Assembly (NCBI GenBank): GCA_902776365.1
Contig: CACYPU010000003.1
Coordinates: 62,001 to 126,000 of the forward strand
DNA length: 64,000 bases
Direction: 5' to 3'
Source: an uncultured Bacteroidota bacterium
GTDB lineage: Bacteria > Bacteroidota > Bacteroidia > Bacteroidales > P3
A model generated the notes under the pieces. The model was not told where the DNA came from and did no database searches. It worked only from the letters and a program-made list of their open reading frames with translations. The position numbers and the translations under genes are program-made. Numbering within the stretch: position 1 is the stretch's first letter; each line of letters begins with the position of its first letter. This document shows positions 17,140 through 26,679 of the stretch, piece after piece.

Positions 17140-18294
17140 TTAGGCATGGAATCTAATTTCCATATTTTCACATTGTTTTTCAATATAATTGTTTACGGCT
17201 ACAATATCATCTAGGCCGTGTACAAAATAATAACCTTTATCTGGATTAATGTGTAGTAACTTACGCTTAGTTATTCTTATAGCGCCTTCCCAGTAGTACT
17301 TAAGTTTTATCCACAAACTACCCAGAAATAGAGACGCCTTTTTCTTTGAAAGCGCGTAAGCCAAGGATTTGAAATAGCCAAAATGTGCCACAAAATAAAC
17401 ATATAGCTTTTCAAATTCAACTTTTTCAATCAAATCTTCGTGGCACATGTTGCGGATAGATTCAATTGCACTCTCACAATAGATAGTAGGAGCCGTCCAA
17501 ACTTTTGGTATTTTACTATACCAAATATCTTCTATATTATCGGGGAGAAAAGGCAGACTCTTAAAATCAGTTGTGCCTTGATGCTTCATCGCAACTGCAC
17601 CACCACCAAGATGCTTACTAGCCCCACTATAACAAAAAGGAAACTGTATTGTAGCAAACTTATCTACGACGAAAGCCAACGCAACGCCATTCGCAATATC
17701 AGGTGAGGCTCCCGGAAAATAAGAGCCGCATTTTTCCCATACACAATCTAATGCGCTTCGTTTAACTATCCCGTGATAGAGTCGAGGTAATGTTCCATCT
17801 GTAGTGATTCCTTCAGACAATAATTTGTCTAATTCTTGTTTGGAATCTCTAATGACCATTTTGCATTCTAATTCTGACCACTTAATAGAACCCTTATAAC
17901 GTTCTGAGACATGTGCATCTGGCCAAAAATAGTAATAGCCGCGGGGGTATACAGCTTCTATTTCACTCTCCCGCATCCATTTACAACAATCGATGATATA
18001 TTTGGAAACGCCATCATCATCCCCAATAAAACAGACATATTCCCCAGAAGAATTACGGACAGCGAAGTCTGAGTTCTTATAAATAGGCAATGATTCTTTA
18101 TGCCAATCATATACTATATAATCCCTCTTGCCATTTTTTTCAAAATACTCTAGAATCGTCGAATTATCCTCATTATTGTCTTGTATAACAAGCTCAATAT
18201 CATTTGATTGAAAACTCTCTATTACCTCCATCAACTTAAACAGATAGGGATATCTGTTCTTCGTAGGGACTAGTATACTTAATAAATATCCCAT
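17140..18294 (-). CDS. Glycosyltransferase family 2
   Basis: GT-A glycosyltransferase of 384 residues. Seen: LLSILVPTKNRYPYLFKLME at the N-terminus, ELVIQDNNEDNSTILEYF, and CFIGDDDGVSKYIID (about 88-102) holding the metal-binding DDD. The C-terminal half (about 200-384) is a family-specific acceptor region with no membrane helix. Lies 2 bases from the Wzx gene and about 100 bases upstream of wzy; that 100-base gap has no feature I can support. Substrate unknown. Confidence 0.87.
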   Translation of the reverse strand: MGYLLSILVPTKNRYPYLFKLMEVIESFQSNDIELVIQDNNEDNSTILEYFEKNGKRDYIVYDWHKESLPIYKNSDFAVRNSSGEYVCFIGDDDGVSKYIIDCCKWMRESEIEAVYPRGYYYFWPDAHVSERYKGSIKWSELECKMVIRDSKQELDKLLSEGITTDGTLPRLYHGIVKRSALDCVWEKCGSYFPGASPDIANGVALAFVVDKFATIQFPFCYSGASKHLGGGAVAMKHQGTTDFKSLPFLPDNIEDIWYSKIPKVWTAPTIYCESAIESIRNMCHEDLIEKVEFEKLYVYFVAHFGYFKSLAYALSKKKASLFLGSLWIKLKYYWEGAIRITKRKLLHINPDKGYYFVHGLDDIVAVNNYIEKQCENMEIRFHA

Positions 18295-18296
18295 TT

Positions 18297-19790
18297 TTAT
18301 TTCTTTATTTTGTTTCTTATAAATTGAACAGCATCAATACCTAGTTTTCTCTTGGATACAATGTATGAATAATACGAAGCAATAACCACTAAAGATAGTG
18401 CTGCTACATATCTATAGACGCCGTCTTGTACGGAACCTATTATAGTAGCAATAATTGTAAACAACAATACAACCACTCCAATATTAACAAATTCCTTCGT
18501 GAAGTGGATACCATATAATCTCTGAACTACAGTTGTCATTATGACCATATGCAATACTCCTAGTAGACCATACGATATACCAAGACCTAAAATGCCAAAA
18601 TAATTATAAAGAATAACACATAATACTAATTGTATGGCACGTACTATAACAGAGATTGCTATAAATACTCGTGAATTATTTTTGGCAATAAGAATCATAT
18701 CAACCTGATTGGAGCAAATTGTTATTACGGTCCAAAAGATACCAAACCTTAAATAGTCTAAAGTCGGCATAAACTCTTCACTATACAGAATTGTAACAAA
18801 TAAAGGCATAAGAGCAATAAATAGCACAATAAGGGGACAGCATAGAACTACACTCACCATTGATTGCTTATTCAATTCATTCTGTATCTCAGAATTATCG
18901 TGATTTACCGCAGCAATTCTTGGATAGTAATCAGTCATGAGCGCTGTAATAATCATCCCAAAATATGCACTTAAAATATTACTGCCAGCGCTAAAATACC
19001 CCACATCTGATAGTCCTCCTCGATTTCTTATGAACGCATTGATTGCAAAAGCGGTTATGGATTGTAAAAGTGTGACAAACATGAGAGCCACACCCATTTT
19101 GACCATTGGTCTAGATTCATATATTGTTTCCCTAATAGAAAGAGCTATATTTTCTACTGGAATTCTATTAACGAAGTATTGAGAGACTAATAAAGCTAAT
19201 ATTGATGCAATAAGTAATTCTGGAACGATACCTTCCTTCCCAAAGAAGTAGTAAAGTGGAATTGCTGTCACGAGTCCTACTACTGTACCAAGCATACTCG
19301 CATATGCAAGAGCTCTAAGATGTCGAACACCCTTTAGTAGAGCTTGTTTCCCTTCATTAATAATATTTAAGGCAACTACAAGTGCTAAAATGCAATAAGA
19401 AATGGTGTATGTTGTATCACCAAGGGTCCAGATGCTTAAGTAATGAGAAAGAATTAAAGTAACAAGACACCCCAAAAGACCCGTAAAGATTACGACCTTA
19501 TTCGTAACCTTTATGATCTTTGATATCCTTTCATGATTACCAGAACCTTTTGCTTCTGCCACATCCCTAACTGCACTTTGATTGATTCCAAGACCTGCTC
19601 CAGTCTGAACCATTTGGATGGTCGAGCTGAATATACCCAATAACCCCATCCCTTCCGGTCCGATAAGTATTGCCACAAGTTTATTCTTGACTATTGCAAT
19701 AACAGCCTTGAAAACCTGTACAAATCCGAAAAGGAAAGTCGTCTTGAAAATGTTGCCGTATGATGTACCGCCCTGTTTTTGTTCTTCCAT
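18297..19790 (-). CDS. Wzx-type flippase (O-antigen translocase)
   Basis: A polytopic membrane protein of 497 residues with about 12-14 predicted helices, MATE/PST superfamily. Seen: the family N-terminus FLFGFVQVFKAVIAIVKNKL then GPEGMGLLGIFSS and QTGAGLGINQSAVRDVAEAK, which matches the Wzx/RfbX pattern. Wzx moves the undecaprenyl-linked repeat unit across the inner membrane. Together with the Wzy gene and the monotopic initiating transferase it shows a Wzx/Wzy-dependent pathway; the export genes (Wza, Wzc) are not in the window. Confidence 0.9.
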   Translation of the reverse strand: MEEQKQGGTSYGNIFKTTFLFGFVQVFKAVIAIVKNKLVAILIGPEGMGLLGIFSSTIQMVQTGAGLGINQSAVRDVAEAKGSGNHERISKIIKVTNKVVIFTGLLGCLVTLILSHYLSIWTLGDTTYTISYCILALVVALNIINEGKQALLKGVRHLRALAYASMLGTVVGLVTAIPLYYFFGKEGIVPELLIASILALLVSQYFVNRIPVENIALSIRETIYESRPMVKMGVALMFVTLLQSITAFAINAFIRNRGGLSDVGYFSAGSNILSAYFGMIITALMTDYYPRIAAVNHDNSEIQNELNKQSMVSVVLCCPLIVLFIALMPLFVTILYSEEFMPTLDYLRFGIFWTVITICSNQVDMILIAKNNSRVFIAISVIVRAIQLVLCVILYNYFGILGLGISYGLLGVLHMVIMTTVVQRLYGIHFTKEFVNIGVVVLLFTIIATIIGSVQDGVYRYVAALSLVVIASYYSYIVSKRKLGIDAVQFIRNKIKK

Positions 19791-19811
19791 TTGCAGAACC
19801 CTTAATGCAGA

Positions 19812-20861
19812 TTACATCCACCACCCGCTGGGCAGTGCAATAAACTTATTATAAAACTCAGCAACGCCTTTCGGCATATCTTGCTTTCCAAATACTGAAT
19901 AGTACGTATTTGGAAGATGAACAGCAGAACAAGCATAGCCTTGCTCCTTGAACATCTTCATATCTTCCTCTTTATTGCTTGACAGAATGCCACACACCCA
20001 ATAATTGGGGTCTGTCCCCTCTCTTTGAATAAAGTTTATCAATGATGGCATATCAAACAGTCCGTTCTCCCACTGTTTAGCATTGGCAGCCTGTTTCTCA
20101 AGTAATTCATCAATATGTTCCATCTGGCAGCAACCAATATAACTATTCACGTCGCTTGGAGTGGCATTTACACTGGGGATAGCAATATCACAATCTTTGG
20201 ATATCTCTCCGTTAGCATCACGGAAGATAGATCTATCGATACCAAGGTCACGAATAACAATGGCTTTCTTATATAGTTTCTCATCCTCAAAGACAATAGC
20301 ACCACCTTCAATAGTGTTTGGCAGACGAACTGTCTGAAAGTTAAAGATTGAAATAGGTGTTCCTACATTACCAAGTCTCTTTCCCTTGTATTTCGCACCA
20401 AAAGCCTCGATACAGTCATCGATCACTATCATACCCTTTTCTTTGCCAATAGCGTTAATCTCATCCACATAACCAGGATAACCACAGAAATGGTAATTGA
20501 TAATGACTTTTGTCTTGACTGTAATCTTACTTTTCACGCTATCAGGGTCAAGCACACCATATTTGGGATCAATGTCAGCCCATACAGTTTTCAAGCCATA
20601 CTGTGCCATAGGCATAGTGGACTGAAGGCATGACATCGGAGTAGCAATCACCTCTTCTCCAGGCTCTAGTTCAAGGGTTCTGAACAAAACCTGCCATGCC
20701 AAGCCATACGTGTTAGTAAGGAGTACATGCTTAACACCTAAGTACTCTGCTAACCTTTTCTCAAACTCTCTTCCCCACTTTCCATACGCCAATGCACCAG
20801 AATGCAGGATATTATCCAGCTCTGGCAACTCTGGCATATAGGGCTTATATAATGGAATCAT
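19812..20861 (-). CDS. DegT/DnrJ/EryC1-family protein lacking the PLP lysine
   Basis: Clearly of the AHBA/DegT fold: MIPLYKPYMPELPELDNILH start, TNTYGLAWQVLFR, VIDDCIEAFGAKYKG, and VNATPSDVNSYIGCCQMEHID. At the place where the neighbouring aminotransferase (22427-23515) has FSLQAIKHMTTVDGG, this protein has FNFQTVRLPNTIEGG, so the Schiff-base lysine is an arginine (CGT codon, 20327-20325). Known: the dehydratase ColD has His in place of this lysine. Inference: this protein is not an ordinary transaminase; it may be a dehydratase, isomerase, inactive partner of the other DegT protein, or a PLP-free scaffold. It follows the GNAT gene and precedes wzx. Confidence 0.85.
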   Translation of the reverse strand: MIPLYKPYMPELPELDNILHSGALAYGKWGREFEKRLAEYLGVKHVLLTNTYGLAWQVLFRTLELEPGEEVIATPMSCLQSTMPMAQYGLKTVWADIDPKYGVLDPDSVKSKITVKTKVIINYHFCGYPGYVDEINAIGKEKGMIVIDDCIEAFGAKYKGKRLGNVGTPISIFNFQTVRLPNTIEGGAIVFEDEKLYKKAIVIRDLGIDRSIFRDANGEISKDCDIAIPSVNATPSDVNSYIGCCQMEHIDELLEKQAANAKQWENGLFDMPSLINFIQREGTDPNYWVCGILSSNKEEDMKMFKEQGYACSAVHLPNTYYSVFGKQDMPKGVAEFYNKFIALPSGWWM

Positions 20862-20874
20862 ATACTATGTATAT

Positions 20875-21375
20875 TTAAAATAAGCGGTCTTTATATTCTA
20901 TCTTTTTTATCCCCTCGCAGTTATATGACATCGTGTAAACCCCATCATGTGGTGTAGTGAAAATTACACTTGACGGCTCAATTAAATTCCATCCATATTT
21001 TTTGTAAAACTGAACAAGCTCTTTTTTGCAGAATAATAATCCTTTATGATTATTATCGCTTAGCCATTTATTAACACTTTCCATTAACTGCTTCCCTAAA
21101 CCCACGCCATGCTTTGCAGAGCAAACGCAACCTACTCCCTTAAACGGAGTATCAACTCCATTCACAAAAGCAGTAACGGGGGATAAGGTCATATAGGCCT
21201 TATCCTCTCCGTTTTCTTTTAAGAATACGTGTAAATCGTCTGGCTGCATATTGTTAATAATCCATTTCACCTGACTCTCCACAGAGTGCGGCCAGGCAAC
21301 ATTCTTCACCGCAACCGCTCTCAGAAGGTCACGGAAAAGGATGTCGTCATGTTTTATTATTTCTAATTCTGCCAC
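20875..21375 (-). CDS. GNAT N-acetyltransferase
   Basis: 166 residues with the GNAT acetyl-CoA motif A seen as VGCVCSAKHGVGLGKQLMES (about 82-101) and motif B around GLLFCKKELVQFYKKYGW. Such proteins in sugar loci N-acetylate an amino group made by the adjacent aminotransferase, as PseH does in the pseudaminic acid pathway. The gene shares one base with the acyltransferase upstream (TAATG) and lies 14 bases before the lysine-less DegT gene, all in one operon. The exact sugar acceptor is inferred only from context. Confidence 0.8.
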   Translation of the reverse strand: MAELEIIKHDDILFRDLLRAVAVKNVAWPHSVESQVKWIINNMQPDDLHVFLKENGEDKAYMTLSPVTAFVNGVDTPFKGVGCVCSAKHGVGLGKQLMESVNKWLSDNNHKGLLFCKKELVQFYKKYGWNLIEPSSVIFTTPHDGVYTMSYNCEGIKKIEYKDRLF

Positions 21376-22424
21376 TATTTAATGATTTTATGTACAACGG
21401 GCATTGCCAGTTTGTTCCATAGCACTGTAACCATATAAGTTGCTATCAAGGCAACAGTAACCATCAATACATCATTTTGAATGAAATGTTTTGCTGCATA
21501 ACGAACTGGAAAATGGAAGCAATATAGTTCGTATGTCATTCCTCCTAACACTACCAGTGGTCCTGCAGACAAAATAGGATGCTTGAAACTAGTATCCGAA
21601 CAATAGCGTAGCAGTCCAGCAGATAACAACGCAACGAAGAAATATGTATTTCCGGTTAATGGATTGTGCATATATCCTTTTGCTGTACTATACAATTGAT
21701 ATGATTCTCCAAAGCCACACTTGTGCAAGGAGGCATTATACAAAGTGAGCAAAACTATTCCAAGAAGTCCTATTGCTAACTCCATCCACATCACTTTCTT
21801 GTTCTCGCCTTTTTCCTGCATATTCAATGCGACGAGTCCACCTAATGCCCAGCTGTCTAACATCCCTACTGGTATCATATATGCTATGGATATGTTTTCT
21901 GGCACGTAGATTATGAAAAACGTTCTCCAAAAGATTCCTATCAACAGCGAAACAACAAAAGCTGTTTTAAGATTTTTTCTAGGAACAAGCCTTAATATTA
22001 TCAACCAAAACAAGAATAGCCACACATCAAGGCTAATGTACCAAAAATGACCAAGGAAACAATCTAACGACCAACTTGCATTTTCAAACAAACATCTGAA
22101 GTTCTGAGCAGAGAATATATACCAAAATACATCTGTTTTCAGTATACCAGAATATAACAAATAAGCCACTGTAAAGAACAAGACTATTGTCATATATACG
22201 GGATACAGTCTCTTAATGCGATGTTGGAATGTATTCCCTATAGCTATTGTTTCATTCTTATGATTAAGATACTTGCGCGTCAGGAAGTATGATGCAATAA
22301 CGAGGAACGCTTCTACCCCCCCCCATCCAATTGGGAGCCAACGACTTACACAATGAAAGACGAATACTCCAAGGAAGAGGAGGAATCTCAAGCCCTCGAC
22401 GGCTGTGAGATTTCGGGTTGCCAT
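21375..22424 (-). CDS. Acyltransferase 3 membrane protein
   Basis: A ten-helix membrane protein of the acyltransferase 3 family (OafA/WecH/NolL). Seen: N-terminal AVEGLRFLLFLGVFVFHCVS, with the family histidine in the first helix, then IGWGGVEAFLVIASYFLTRKYL, the usual FFVLSGF-like motif. It probably O-acetylates (or otherwise acylates) the polysaccharide or its lipid-linked precursor, using acyl donor from the cytoplasm. Length 349 is typical of the minimal form without an SGNH domain. Placed between the DegT aminotransferase and GNAT genes with almost no spacing. Confidence 0.85.
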   Translation of the reverse strand: MATRNLTAVEGLRFLLFLGVFVFHCVSRWLPIGWGGVEAFLVIASYFLTRKYLNHKNETIAIGNTFQHRIKRLYPVYMTIVLFFTVAYLLYSGILKTDVFWYIFSAQNFRCLFENASWSLDCFLGHFWYISLDVWLFLFWLIILRLVPRKNLKTAFVVSLLIGIFWRTFFIIYVPENISIAYMIPVGMLDSWALGGLVALNMQEKGENKKVMWMELAIGLLGIVLLTLYNASLHKCGFGESYQLYSTAKGYMHNPLTGNTYFFVALLSAGLLRYCSDTSFKHPILSAGPLVVLGGMTYELYCFHFPVRYAAKHFIQNDVLMVTVALIATYMVTVLWNKLAMPVVHKIIK

Positions 22425-22426
22425 TT

Positions 22427-23515
22427 TTACCAGCCTTTCTTGATTACTTCAACAATCTTTGCTCTTGTTTCTTCATTAACCCACCAGCCACAAGGAATGT
22501 GTACAAAATTGGCATACCACTCTTCCATTCCGGGTAGATCACGCTTAGACTCTTTGAAGATACTGTGGGTATCGCTACGGTGATGCAGCTGTGAAGCCAT
22601 AATGCCATTAGCCTCCATCATCTTGCAGAAGTCATCGCGACGTTCTACCTTCATCGTATAGAGCCAATAGGAACACTCTGTATTGTTGTTGTAGCGTACC
22701 ATCTGGATGCCAGGAACATTCTTCAATGCCTCATCATAATACTTGCCGTTAGCGATATAGGTACCAATCACTTCATCAAGATGCTTCATCTGGCAAAGAC
22801 CAATGGTGGCATTCACATTGTTCATGGCGTACTTATAGCCAACCTCTGTAATATCGTTATCCAGACGGCTCTTATCTTTTGAAAGACCAAACCAGCGAAG
22901 CTTTCTTGCCCTATCCATCTGGCTTCCATCGCGCATTGCAAGGAAACCACCATCAACGGTGGTCATGTGTTTAATGGCCTGAAGTGAGAAAATTGTATAT
23001 GCAGAATTGCAACCTGTCATCTTGCCATTGTATTTGCTGCCCATAGCATGAGCGGCATCCTCAATGATAGGAATATTATACTCTTTAGAAATCTTGGTGA
23101 ACTCGTCCATATCGCAGACCATACCGGCATAGTGAACCATCACAATGGCTTTGGTCTTTTCCGTAATCAGGCTGCGAACACTCTTCGGGTCAAGCAGACC
23201 ATTGGTAGGATCCACATCACCCCAAACCACCTTAGCACCAATCATTGCAATAGAAGTATTGGTAGGTTCAGCAGTCATCGGAGTGCTGATAATCTCATCA
23301 CCGGGTTTTACACCTGCAAGGATGTAAGCAAGGTGTAGGGCATCAGTACCAGAGTGGAGGGAAATGATATTGTCATTCCCAATATATACTTTGAACCTAT
23401 CCTCAAAATCAAAGACGGGTTGCCCTGTAGCTACATAGCCGCTATAGAGGATTTCCTCCAGAGCAGGCATCAATTCCTCACGGGGAGGGAAATATGGTTT
23501 AACGAGAGGTATCAT
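22427..23515 (-). CDS. DegT/DnrJ/EryC1 sugar aminotransferase
   Basis: PLP enzyme of 362 residues. Seen: MIPLVKPYFPPREELMPALE, LHSGTDALHLAYILAGVKPG (cofactor phosphate loop), PIIEDAAHAMGSKYNG (the D and the Q/H stacking positions), and the catalytic lysine in FSLQAIKHMTTVDGGF (about residue 187). It follows the 4,6-dehydratase gene by 8 bases, so it very likely aminates the 4-keto sugar made by that enzyme, giving a 4-amino-4,6-dideoxy-HexNAc. The GNAT further on could then acetylate that amine. Stereochemistry of the product is not decidable from sequence. Confidence 0.9.
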   Translation of the reverse strand: MIPLVKPYFPPREELMPALEEILYSGYVATGQPVFDFEDRFKVYIGNDNIISLHSGTDALHLAYILAGVKPGDEIISTPMTAEPTNTSIAMIGAKVVWGDVDPTNGLLDPKSVRSLITEKTKAIVMVHYAGMVCDMDEFTKISKEYNIPIIEDAAHAMGSKYNGKMTGCNSAYTIFSLQAIKHMTTVDGGFLAMRDGSQMDRARKLRWFGLSKDKSRLDNDITEVGYKYAMNNVNATIGLCQMKHLDEVIGTYIANGKYYDEALKNVPGIQMVRYNNNTECSYWLYTMKVERRDDFCKMMEANGIMASQLHHRSDTHSIFKESKRDLPGMEEWYANFVHIPCGWWVNEETRAKIVEVIKKGW

Positions 23516-23523
23516 ATTCTATA

Positions 23524-24594
23524 TTATTTAGCGTTCTTTTTTGCCAACTCTGCTTCATACTCTTTCAGCTGCTCCTGAACATAGTCAAGAGAAAGCAGCA
23601 TCTTCTTCATGCCTTCCAGATCAAGACGGCGGGTGTTGTCAGAATTGTACTGGTCAAAATCAACACGGTGGCCAAAGTTATCAATATACTGGTCATAGTT
23701 CAGGTCACGCATATCAGCAGGCACACGGTAAAAGTCACCCATATCCTCTGCCTTGGCCATTTCCTCGCTGGTGCAAAGGGTCTCGTACATCTTCTCACCG
23801 TGACGGGCACCAATCACCTGAATCTCATTATCTGCATGGAAGATTTCCTTCACAGCCTGAGCCAGAATTTCAATGGTAGCAGCAGGTGCCTTCTGTACGA
23901 ACAGGTCGCCCGGGTTAGCATGAGTGAAAGCAAAGATTACCAAATCAACAGCCTCATCCAATGACATCATAAAACGAGTCATCTCAGGTACGGTCACTGT
24001 CATAGGCTTACCAGTCTTAATCTGTTCAATAAACAGCGGAATGATAGAGCCACGACTGCACATCACATTACCATATCGAGTAGCACATATCACGGTACCG
24101 CTCTCGCGAGTACGAGGATCACGGCTCTTGTTGATGGCAAGCTTCTCCATCAATGCTTTGGTCATTCCCATCGTATTGATAGGATAAGCTGCCTTGTCAG
24201 TAGAAAGCACAACTACACGTGAAACTTTGTTGCGTACAGCTGCCTCCAGTACATTCTCAGAACCGAAGATGTTGGTACGGACAGCCTGCATAGGATAAAA
24301 TTCACATGCAGGAACCTGCTTTAAAGCAGCTGCACTGAACACGTAATCCACTCCGTGCATAGCAGCATCTATGGCATCCAAATCACGTACATTACCAATA
24401 ATGAAGTGCACCTTTGATGCCTCTTTTGGATGCTGTGCCTGCAGACGATGACGCATCTCGTCCTGCTTCTTTTCATCACGTGAGAAAATACGAATCTCCT
24501 TAATATCACTCGTAAGGAACCTACGAAGAACGGCATTGCCAAATGAACCCGTTCCGCCTGTAATCAGCAGGACTTTGTCTTTAAATACTGACAT
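23524..24594 (-). CDS. UDP-GlcNAc 4,6-dehydratase/5-epimerase (WbjB/FnlA/CapE type)
   Basis: Extended SDR enzyme acting on UDP-HexNAc to give a UDP-4-keto-6-deoxy sugar. Seen: cofactor loop TGGTGSFGNAVLRRFL (13-28), IRIFSRDEKKQDEMRHRL, AAALKQVPACEFYPMQAV, VVLSTDKAAYPINTMGMTKA (active site), and the WbjB-type C-terminus ARHGEKMYETL ... FYRVPADMRDLNYDQY. In L-FucNAc loci WbjB is followed by WbjC and WbjD; neither is here. Instead an aminotransferase follows at once, pointing to a 4-amino sugar. The upstream neighbour is the damaged dehydrogenase-like copy 2. Confidence 0.88.
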   Translation of the reverse strand: MSVFKDKVLLITGGTGSFGNAVLRRFLTSDIKEIRIFSRDEKKQDEMRHRLQAQHPKEASKVHFIIGNVRDLDAIDAAMHGVDYVFSAAALKQVPACEFYPMQAVRTNIFGSENVLEAAVRNKVSRVVVLSTDKAAYPINTMGMTKALMEKLAINKSRDPRTRESGTVICATRYGNVMCSRGSIIPLFIEQIKTGKPMTVTVPEMTRFMMSLDEAVDLVIFAFTHANPGDLFVQKAPAATIEILAQAVKEIFHADNEIQVIGARHGEKMYETLCTSEEMAKAEDMGDFYRVPADMRDLNYDQYIDNFGHRVDFDQYNSDNTRRLDLEGMKKMLLSLDYVQEQLKEYEAELAKKNAK

Positions 24595-24620
24595 AATATA
24601 TTGTGCTTTAATATTTTCAT

Positions 24621-25172
24621 TTAAATATGCTCCTCAAATCCTCGGAAGTGTACATTCAGTTCATGGAGATGCTCAAGAAGAGTACCAAGAGGAGTGCCTG
24701 CGGTCATCTTTGCGAAGGCGTTAACATCCTTGGGGAAGCACTTACCACCATAACCGAACTTACCATCAGGACCTGGCACGTATGTGTGGGTGTCGTTGAT
24801 ATAGCCTGAAAGAAGCACACCAGTGTGTACTTTACGCCAGTCTGCACCCATCTGCTCGCAATACTCACGGCAAGCATTGAAGTACGTCACCTTATAGGCT
24901 CCAAACACATTGTGCATGTACTTTGTCAACTCTGCCTCCAGAGGGGTCATCACAGTAAACTTCTTGCCTACGAAAATCTTTGTGAGTAGTTCATGAGCAC
25001 CAGTGAACACCATCGTCTGCTTCTTGAAGTCTTCAATATGGGTACTCAAGTCATCATTGTAACCCTTAGGAGGGTCACTGATGAAAAGTTTACACTCGGG
25101 GTTGTTGTGTTCCAACCAATCTTTGAGGGCCCCTCCTACGAAGCCACATCCGATAATTCCAACGTTAATCAT
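24621..25172 (-). pseudogene. UDP-sugar dehydrogenase-like gene, copy 2 (in-frame internal deletion)
   Basis: Open from the ATG at 25172 to the stop at 24621, 183 residues. It starts MINVGIIGCGFVGGALKDWL, runs to YNDDLS at residue 43, then jumps to THIEDFKKQ. A complete UDP-glucose/GDP-mannose dehydrogenase-like protein needs about 70 further residues here (the rest of the NAD domain); they are absent. The remainder, with YMHNVFGAYKVTYFNACREY and YGGKCFPKD, is intact and identical in protein to copy 1 (11649-12145) despite many silent differences. It could still be made as a small stable protein, but NAD-dependent oxidation looks impossible. Confidence 0.8.
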
Positions 25173-25269
25173 ATCTGTATATTATATTTTAAAACAAAAA
25201 ATAAAACGACAAAGTATAATCTTATTCCCTTCTAAAAATATGTATGGGCCATATAATACCATTTTGATA

Positions 25270-26553
25270 TTAAATGATGCCATCTTCACTCTCCTGAAGA
25301 ATTCGATATAATTCTTCATCAACCCTTACCGATGATTTATTTTTAATTAATTCTTTAGCTCTTCCGCTAAATTCTTCTTTCTCTTTTCCAGAAAGGTTGT
25401 ATATAAAACAAATCCCGTTAGCAATATCCTCATAATCACGGTATTTCGCAATATACCCAGTCTTTTTATGTTCGACTAATGCAACAGCTGTTCCTATATT
25501 AAATGAGATAACAGGAACGCCCAGAGCAACAGCGTAATTAACCATTATAGGGCCACTATCAGCCAAAGAAGACGATATAAAGCAATCGGAAGCACAAAAA
25601 GCTTTAAATAAATCGTTTCTACTTAACCAACCTGTATAAACAACATTAATGTTGTTATTAATTGATATCTGATTTGTAGAATTACCCACACAAATCAGCG
25701 TTACATTATTTATTTTATCGCTGACCAAATTAATAGCATCAATCGCATATTTTATACCTTTTCTTTTATCTGACAAAGAGGCGGCACCTATCATTACAAC
25801 AAATGAATCTTTTGGTATTTTAAGGAACATCCTAGATTCCACACGTGAGTAAAAATGTACATCTGGATTTAACACCCAATTAACATACGCTATAGGGGCT
25901 CCTAACAAATCCGATTCTTTCGCCATTTGTAAATCTGCGGGTGGTGCAATAATAATCTTTTTTAACGGAGTAAAATTGTTTTTTTTCTCTGCATATTGTA
26001 TCGACGCTATCTTCTTTCCTGTTTTAAGAGCCGGGCATAATTTACAACCACTGCGGTGATTATTACAGTCTGTCGGAAAATGGCAGCCCCCTGTTATATA
26101 TTGCTGGTCAACAAAAACCAAGGACACCATGCACTTATAGAAATCCGCTAACTCTTTAATAACCGACGATGATATTCTACCATCAGTCCAATAGAATAAA
26201 ATAATATCTGGACGAAACGGACCTATTTTCTCATTAAATATCTTCAATGGCAAACGTTCCGCCTCAAAATCATAAAACCTATATCCTGCATTGGTATAAT
26301 CAATTATCGGGAAATGCCCATATTTAAAAAAACTCTTAACGGCTCGCAATAAATGCCGTAATGCACGTGAAAAAGCATTAAGTCTTAAAGGGGAACGTTT
26401 GATACAGTACTGTCTGTCCTCAGATGAAGGATATACAACGACAAGTTTTTTTTCAAATAACTCGTCTGAAAAAGATGAATATGCATAATAAGCATGACCA
26501 TATAACTTATTATCATTGTATCCTATGAATAATGCCTTATATTTTTTTGACAT
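25270..26553 (-). CDS. Glycosyltransferase family 4 with Cys cluster
   Basis: GT-B fold protein of 427 residues. The N-terminal half carries GGCHFPTDCNNHRSGCKLCP (about 156-175), the cysteine-rich insert seen in a group of GT4 enzymes from capsule loci that may bind zinc. The C-terminal half has VVMIGAASLSDKRKGIKYAI (about 250-269), VTLICVGNSTN, VVYTGWLSRNDLFKAFCASD, and the donor-site segment SLADSGPIMVNYAVALGVPV, where E is replaced by the shorter DSGP form. Very AT-rich. Lies about 100 bases from damaged copy 2 and 126 bases from the oxidoreductase gene; no other feature is seen in either gap. Confidence 0.85.
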   Translation of the reverse strand: MSKKYKALFIGYNDNKLYGHAYYAYSSFSDELFEKKLVVVYPSSEDRQYCIKRSPLRLNAFSRALRHLLRAVKSFFKYGHFPIIDYTNAGYRFYDFEAERLPLKIFNEKIGPFRPDIILFYWTDGRISSSVIKELADFYKCMVSLVFVDQQYITGGCHFPTDCNNHRSGCKLCPALKTGKKIASIQYAEKKNNFTPLKKIIIAPPADLQMAKESDLLGAPIAYVNWVLNPDVHFYSRVESRMFLKIPKDSFVVMIGAASLSDKRKGIKYAIDAINLVSDKINNVTLICVGNSTNQISINNNINVVYTGWLSRNDLFKAFCASDCFISSSLADSGPIMVNYAVALGVPVISFNIGTAVALVEHKKTGYIAKYRDYEDIANGICFIYNLSGKEKEEFSGRAKELIKNKSSVRVDEELYRILQESEDGII

Positions 26554-26679
26554 AATGGACTAAGTATAATGTCGCTCCAAAGTCGAAATCTCTATTTGAG
26601 GGAAAACTCTGTCTACAACTTTCTTTATATTACATAATATATAACCAGAAAACCATTCTGCAATTAATATTAAGATTTT

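Noticed and set aside
23524..25172. Complete L-FucNAc pathway (WbjB-WbjC-WbjD)
   Set aside because: Only the WbjB-type enzyme is present; the neighbouring gene is the truncated dehydrogenase-like copy, not WbjC or WbjD.
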